Assembly: GCA_010909165.1 (NCBI GenBank) | Contig: MU008162.1 | Location: 744,001-808,000, forward strand | Direction: 5' to 3' | DNA from: Anthoceros angustus | Taxonomy: Eukaryota; Streptophyta; Anthocerotopsida; Anthocerotales; Anthocerotaceae | DNA length: 64,000 bases | The notes under the pieces: model-generated | Seen by the model: only the letters and a program-made list of their open reading frames with translations | Told to the model about the DNA's origin: nothing | Database searches by the model: none | Position numbers and translations under genes: made by a program | In this document: piece after piece, positions 58,140 through 64,000 of the stretch | Position numbering within the stretch: the stretch's first letter is position 1 | Layout of the letters: every line of letters begins with the position of its first letter

Positions 58140-60232
58140 GGGGTGCTGGGCACACACCTATCTGATGAAGCATCTGGAAGACATATCTCCATCGAAGGCG
58201 GATACCAATGGATGGAAGCCCATGTATTGTGGGCTCACTTTACCGAGATGAGGGTTCCGCCACCACCACAACACTATGTCGACAAGCGGCGGAAGATGAA
58301 TTTCATTGAGCAAGTAAGGTACTGTAGATGAGTTGCGATTGCAAAGAGAGATGGTGTCAATATGAGCATGAACTGGAAGTTCAACTTTGTATAAGGTGCT
58401 AGGCTTGATAGATGATGATGAGGCCGAGAGGATGAGCAAGATAAGCAAAACAAGGTCGACAATCGCACACACATATCCTTTGCATCGCCAAACCGAAGGG
58501 AGAGTGTGGGAAAATGTTGATAAGATCTTCACGAAGTGGGAGGCCATGGAGTTGCAGAACAAGCCAAACATGTTGTCACAGGAACAAGCAAGAAAAGCAA
58601 GGGAAGGCTGCGGATGAGGCGAAGTCGGTGGACCAAAGTTTGTGAAGCCAAAAGACATGCAAGGAAGCCTTGGCGAAGTTTTCGTGGTATTCCACCGGGT
58701 GAGACGGCCAAAAATGTTGATCGATGTCACCGAGAAGGTCGACAGTCTCATAGACCTCAATGGTATGGCCAAAGAGATCACTCTTGGAAGAAACTACATG
58801 TGATCCAAGTGGCTATGGCGAAGCATCTAGGCTGCAATTCATTCGAGATGGTGAGGAAGGAGTACGGTGCACTCAACGGATGAAGTCACGATTTGCACCG
58901 CTCAAGGGAAGGTGAGTTTCTTATTCTTACCAAGATAGAACTAAGAGGCGGGCATGCAGCGCCCTCCCTATTGTCCCCGCAATCGACTTTCGCAATCTCA
59001 CTTATGTGTGTTATTTTGCAGCAAGTTAAAGATGTTGAAGACCAAAAGCTACCAAGATTTCCGTGCTTTTATATTAGAGGTCCACACATGGAAAGGGCTG
59101 GAGGATGAGCAGAGGGCACTTGCGGACATGGACATGGAGGAAGGGCTGCAATCTTTATGCCCAAAACAGAGGAGTTAGTGAAGTATCAAGTGGTGCAGAG
59201 ATGTGGCGTAAATGAGAGGGTTTCTTTGAGTCAAGTATACAAGGTTATGGATGTCCCTAGATTCAACAAGGGAAGTATGATGTCAAACTTGAGCAAGAAA
59301 TGGCAAACATATTTCATTCCTTCCATGATATGACAATGTGCGACGAGATCAGAATGATAGTAATGCATGGTGTGGAAGAGCTGCATATTGTCAGGGAGAG
59401 TATGAGGAAGTGGTGTGCAGGTGGAGGCATGGTCTCATTTGTTTGGGACAAAACTAATATGCACAATGACCAAGGAGGCTTTGACACTGTGGAGTACATC
59501 ACTGTGGGGTGGGGTGTGACGTGCACGAGCAAGAAGACAAAGGTGTCCATGCTGCCGAATACCTTGCAGGGCTCTTTCAATAATGGACGAGCGGTTATTG
59601 CACACGACGCTGTGGTGAAGAAGTTATTATACATGTCGCCGACAAGCGGTTGTTTCCGCGATCGAGGCCACCGGGTCTAATGATGAAGTTGATCAAGAAC
59701 TTCTCAGAAGGAGATTGGATATTAGATGCATGTGGAGTGGAACAACGACATTAGCGGCACTCCTTTGTGGCCGAAATTGCATTGCCGTGGAGGTTGACAA
59801 ACGCTGTGCCGAGTTCATTCCGCAAAGGATTCATGGCTATGAAGTTTTACCGGACGCAGAGGAGGAGTTGACCCATGAGCCACACCGAGGCCCCACCCAC
59901 CTCGGGCAAAAGAATTGAGCTTGTCCGAGAAGGATGCATCCCGAGCCCGTAGTCCCACTTGGGTTGAGCAGATGAAAGAGAAGACGGAGATCTTATAGAT
60001 GATCGCCAAACCGTCTGCATTGTGGCATCCCGACTATTTGGAGAAGAGCAAGGAGGATGCGGTCGATATGGAAATGCTATGGTCGAAAACGACAATTTCG
60101 AGGATCCCGAGGATGCTCGACCAAGGACGGAAGTTGTGTTAGATAGCGTGTCGGGACAATGCCTCCGAGCTCCCCTCAAGCCGAGAATCCTCGAGGGAAG
60201 TGAGTCTAGTTTAGTTTTGAAAGTTCCATAAC
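58140..60232 (+). pseudogene. Unknown mobile-type gene with SAM-methyltransferase-like motif (broken)
   Basis: A series of frames on the plus strand with protein-like blocks: QWMEAHVLWAHFTEM and HYVDKRRKMNFIEQ (58200-58315); DDDEAERMSKISKTRS...LHRQTEGRVWENVDK (58410-58530); a possible intron at about 58911-59021; VKYQVVQRCGVNERVSLSQV (59179-59240); MRKWCAGGGMVSFVWDKTNM (59402-59463). The most telling block is EGDWILDACG, then SGTTTLAALLCGRNCIAVEV at about 59707-59800, which matches the glycine-rich SAM-binding motif of DNA N4-cytosine/N6-adenine methyltransferases, where a metal-free D-x-x-x-GSGTT loop precedes an acidic residue. A one-base slip separates the two halves. I could not find the DPPY/SPPY motif. 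The family is not identified. Confidence 0.45.
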
Positions 60233-60479
60233 CGCATGGTTAGAATTAGACAGGCCGCATGCCGCCTGCCTCCTTCTTTAACTATGAGCGACATTGTTAT
60301 TCGTTTTGTCAAGGATGACTTCTGTTGACGGCTGCAAAATATCCATAGAGCTCGTTTCACACCTATAAGACATTCGTCGTGCACCGTACGAGAGGTCCAG
60401 AATGCACCAACATACCCACATTCGTGTGAAAGCACCCACAAAACGGGGATGCGCAAACTGAAGCACTAAACTTGCAGAC

Positions 60480-61860
60480 TACCGGACTGGATGGGGAACC
60501 CGAATTTGGTCCCGGGTTTTCGAAAGCGGGTTCGTATATTCCGCCGGTTCAAATATTATGGTGTTCATGAGTGCCATGATCTGTCAGGTCATAGTGAGAG
60601 AGTTCATAAGTGTCCTCACTATCTTCAGGTGTGGGAACATGAGTGTGTGCTCCCACTGACGCCCAAGTACTGGTTTCATCAAATGTAACACTCCGAGCAT
60701 AGATGACTCTATTGGTAGGGACATCATATAGCTTGTAAGCTTTAATCCCTCTCAGATACCCCAAAGATAAGCAATGCATGACTTATCCGACAGCCATCGC
60801 TTCGCTTAGGGATGAAGGCATATGCTAGACACCAAGGTCCTCAAGTGTTGAATAGAGGGCTTCTCAGAAAAGCCTCATAAGGAGTTTTGCCTTCAAGCTG
60901 CGGTGGTGGGTAACCTGCTCGAGAAAAGTTGAAGTCATCACCAAGAGGGTAGTGGCAAATGAGCATCATGTAACAATGAGGAGACCATCTCTCGCAATGT
61001 GAGATTCAAGCGCCCGCCACTCCATTCCGTGGAGTGTATATACGAGTTGGCCCAATGCCTTCGCCTTTACGTAATCTGGAATTCATTAGATGTAAATTCC
61101 CGCCATTATCGATCTCGTGTCTTGAGTCGCTTTTCCGCCCAACGCTCATAATTTGATGTATTCCTTGAAGTAGGAGAAACATTCGCTTTTGTTCTTCGTG
61201 ATATAGGTGGTGACAACCGCTTCTTGTCATCAGAACGTTAGAAAATAACGCCCACCTCCTATGGACGCTTGAGATAAGGGTCCACATAGGTCAAGATGTA
61301 CAAGCTCAAGGAGATCATCGACGATGAGGTGCTTTGTTCTTGAAGGCGACTTGGTGTTTCTTCGACAACACACAAGCCTCACATAAAGGTATGGCGGTCA
61401 AAGGGCCAATAGGTCCATCTTTATACAGTCACTCACCAATTTTTGCAGCTTTGCCATGAGGGTGACCCAAACGTGCATGCCACAACTTAGACTTTGCTGT
61501 TTGTTGTGCAGATGCAAGGGAGACGTCTTGTGTCAGGTGGGACTCTGCTATTCCACTGTGCAAATGGAGACGGAATAGATCGTGGTCCGAAGACCCATGT
61601 GCAAGGACCTTTCTAGTGTCAATAGCATCGATAATTCTACAATCTGTCCTAGTGAATACAACGTGACTGTTGTTATCTGCATTTAATCGTCTGACTGAAA
61701 TAAGGTTTCTAGTCATTTCTGGCACATAGTAGACTTCTAACAACATGAGTGTGATCCCTGTAGGAACTAGCAACTCAAGCGTACGCGACCGGTGAGACTA
61801 GAGACTGTCGTCCCCAAGGTAAACATACCGATCCGAAAAGACCTATATGTTTTGAAAGCA
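60480..61860 (-). pseudogene. Ty1/Copia retrotransposon fragment
   Basis: Reading the minus strand from about 61860: a protease-to-integrase linker (VYYVPEMTRNLISVRRL at 61730-61680), the GAG-pre-integrase block with LWHARLGHP (61485-61459), an integrase core with GGNLHLMN (61096-61073) and YTPRNGV (61032-61010), then GKTPYEAFLRSP (about 60893) and the RT-proximal CLSLGYLRGIKAYKLYDVPTN block (60775-60713). The order is that of Copia. Frames break repeatedly and no LTR was found. It lies between the two plus-strand fragments of unknown coding sequence, so it may have inserted between them. Confidence 0.8.
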
Positions 61861-62039
61861 TTTCTATCAAAGCGGATGTGCGTGCACTTTTGTATCTAAA
61901 TACCATTCATCTATTGGTTTTGATTAGCTTTGGCGAGAAGGCAAGTGGGAAGCGACAATGGACTATGAATTCCCTAGTCCCAAAGAGGGGAGAGGGGGGC
62001 GGCGGCATGGGTGGGGAGCCTGGCCTCAACATATCTAAC

Positions 62040-62765
62040 ACGGTGAGGAGGAGTGGTGGAGTGACTTGGGAGGATCAAGAGGAGATCGCAACTATTGTGG
62101 ACAATAACATCGGCCTTTGTCTCGAAAAGACGATTGGAAGTGGTATGTGATCTGCGGCAGATGCACTTGTACCCAAGTTCCGGAGGAGGCTATATTGGGC
62201 GAAGCCTTATTGCGAGGCGTGCCTCCACGGACATGTACTTGGGAGCTTACAGTGTGGAAGAGGCGAACAAGAGGTCGGCGGATGAATGGTGACATCATGG
62301 AGATAAAAAAGGTATGTTTATTGTCACCCCTTGTGAGGGGACACTCACAACACAGGCATTACAGGTTGCAAAGGTCTTGAGTGTGCACATGACCGATGAC
62401 CCCTACTTCTGGTGCAGTGGCCAGGAGCACCTGAGATGCATACGAGGGCAAGTATGTCGGGAATACTTTGTTAGGACCGGGAGGACAGAGAACTACCTCC
62501 TACCAACAAAGGTGCAAAAGCATGGAAGCCTCCCAACATTGAGTTGTTTGTCCATAAGGCGGTCATTGTGTACTATGGGTTCAATCTCACTTCTAGGAAA
62601 CATCATGCTGGCGGATAAAAAGCTATCAAAGAAGTTAAGTGCCCTCCGTCCCCATCTTCAACCACTCCCTCGTGTGGGCGGAGGATGATGGGGATAGCGA
62701 GTCTTGGGCATGGAGAACCCGACGGTCTCGAGTCGGTGAGGAGTGAATAACCCGGCTTGAAATAT
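62040..62765 (+). pseudogene. Unknown mobile-type coding fragment
   Basis: Plus-strand blocks with protein character: VTWEDQEE...WKWYVICGRCTC (62060-62170), then after a possible 53-base intron (62312-62364) VAKVLSVHMTDDPYFWCSGQ with CIRGQVCREYFVRTGRTENY (62365-62500) and KVQKHGSLPTIELFVHKAVI (62512-62570). The Cys pattern (CSGQ...RCIRGQVC) may bind zinc. The first block is similar to a minus-strand segment of the tandem units. I do not recognise the family. Confidence 0.4.
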
Positions 62766-63149
62766 ATTCCGATCATGGTCCGCTCCTAAGAACTTATGGC
62801 ACAACCCTTTGTAACACCTTTGCGATGGCATGCCGCACTCCTTCCGACCACATTTTGTGCGTCTATTCCTAGTGGCCCCTTCCATTGTCGGCTGCCATGG
62901 CTCTGTTATTAGTGGATTCGTTTAATGGTGGCGCCAACCCAATGTTTCCGTGAAACTTGGCAGCCCCTTTCGAGCAGTATGCCAAATTGTGGTTTTGTTG
63001 AGGGTTCACGGGAACATGGTACACTACAAGAGATTTCTCCGCTCACGGATATCAAAAACCATGTTGGACTGTTTGGTGCAGGAATGGCTAAGGGCCTTTC
63101 GCAAGGTGTGCATGCGATGGCGCATCACTGGCGATCGCGTTATGATGGT
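62766..63149. other. Unassigned sequence among mobile-element fragments
   Basis: No gene I can support. Short frames exist on both strands; none has a recognised motif. Confidence 0.4.
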
Positions 63150-64000
63150 TTCTCACCTTTCTACCATAGAGGAACCGCACATTTTCCATACCTTGCCACC
63201 GTAAATGTGAACCCGAGATGCAAAAGTGGATTCCATTCCTTGATAAGACAATACTCCATCCTGTGCGATCCTTTTCCTTTCTGTCCTTAGAGCTAGCGTG
63301 GTTGTAGGTCCAATCTCATTTGGAATAAAAGACAAGAACTCCAGCCATCTTCTGTTTCCCATAACGGTGAGGTCGAATCTTTTACTCCGAATAAGCAGTT
63401 ACTTTCCTCCCAGCGTGTGTTGGTATGATAGATTGTTTAGCTTGCGAACATGACTTTAAACTTCCTGCAGCCTTTCCTGCTTCAAAGGCAGACGAAAGAA
63501 GCAGTCGGAACCTCAGTCGGGACCTTCACTGGGTTTGGCGTGAAAGCCTTGCTCAATATATCCCGCATGACGGGAAGAGTTTTTGCCTCTTTGTGCTTCA
63601 AATGTTTGGAAAAACATGAGAACATTTGGTCCACTGGTCATGTGTGTGACCTACAAGAAGAAAGCCCACCTTCACTTTTTCAAAAGTCCTCACCCACGAG
63701 CATATTCGATAAGCAAATGAGCTTGATTCTTGTTCTCCGACATGTGTTGTCCAAATTGCAAATATAGAACCTTGGAAGTAAGCCAACATATGTATGTATC
63801 ACATCTTGGATAATGCATATGGTTAAATTAGCATCATTCCAAATTTGCGAGAGTGTGATACGCCTGACTTGAACGTGATTGTGGATCATACACCCCACCA
63901 CATGGACAAGAATACACTTCTTCCTTTAGCTCCTTAGGCCATCTAAGTATATGCGGTAAGGATGTTTTTTCGATCCATGCCATCGATACATAACAACATG
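63150..64000 (-). pseudogene. DUF7869-like transposon gene fragment, running off the right edge
   Basis: The minus strand from about 63790 reads a Q/C-NLDNTCRRTRIK block, then KVKVGFLLVGHTHDQ (63678-63634), the hallmark of the DUF7869 group of transposon-linked proteins, followed by QMFSCFSKHLKHKEAK in another frame, then GNRRWLEFLSFIPNEIG (63360-63310) and ASRVHIYGGKV. Frame changes occur between these. The 5' part lies beyond 64000. The domain's activity is unknown. Confidence 0.45.

Overview
The window is nuclear DNA of a land plant. Seven genes have introns or plant-specific families that fit this: a PLS-type pentatricopeptide repeat (PPR) protein, a calcium-dependent protein kinase (CDPK), a LAG1/LOH ceramide synthase, a chloroplast isocitrate-lyase/PEP-mutase-family enzyme, a serine carboxypeptidase, AP-3 delta-adaptin and ribosomal protein eL38. 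Introns are short (about 80-180 bases) and several genes have none. Long intronless PPR genes of this style are common in ferns, lycophytes, mosses and hornworts, so I favour a seedless plant, but the sequence alone does not fix the species.

Layout. 1-3126: remnant of a non-LTR retrotransposon on the minus strand (reverse transcriptase part plus a C2H2 finger), with its 5' half tandemly duplicated. 3127-14335: a Ty3/Gypsy LTR retrotransposon, split by a non-autonomous CACTA transposon whose right part, together with about 130 bases of Gypsy sequence, was later duplicated in tandem. 14336-41157: a gene island with ten genes: AP-3 delta, CDPK, an unrecognised CCHC-knuckle protein (-), serine carboxypeptidase (-), carboxyphosphonoenolpyruvate-mutase-like enzyme, DUF212 protein, eL38 (-), ceramide synthase, PPR and a coiled-coil protein. 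41158-58139: three tandem copies of a ~4.3 kb unit, each carrying a frame-broken F-box gene; the third is split by a 4,265-base GC-rich insertion with a 5-base target duplication. 58140-64000: fragments of further mobile elements: a piece with an SAM-methyltransferase-like motif, a Ty1/Copia fragment (-), a second unknown piece, and a DUF7869-like gene running off the right edge (-).

The genes of the island are ordinary housekeeping or regulatory functions (vesicle traffic, Ca2+ signalling, sphingolipid synthesis, translation, organelle RNA processing) and do not form a pathway. Their reading frames are clean. The repeats are full of small insertions and deletions, concentrated next to CG/CHG-type sites and differing between otherwise identical copies; this may be a base-calling artefact over methylated transposons or a real mutational pattern. 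It affects how every broken frame in the repeats should be read.

Exon boundaries were set by eye from GT/AG sites and family conservation; none was tested with transcripts.
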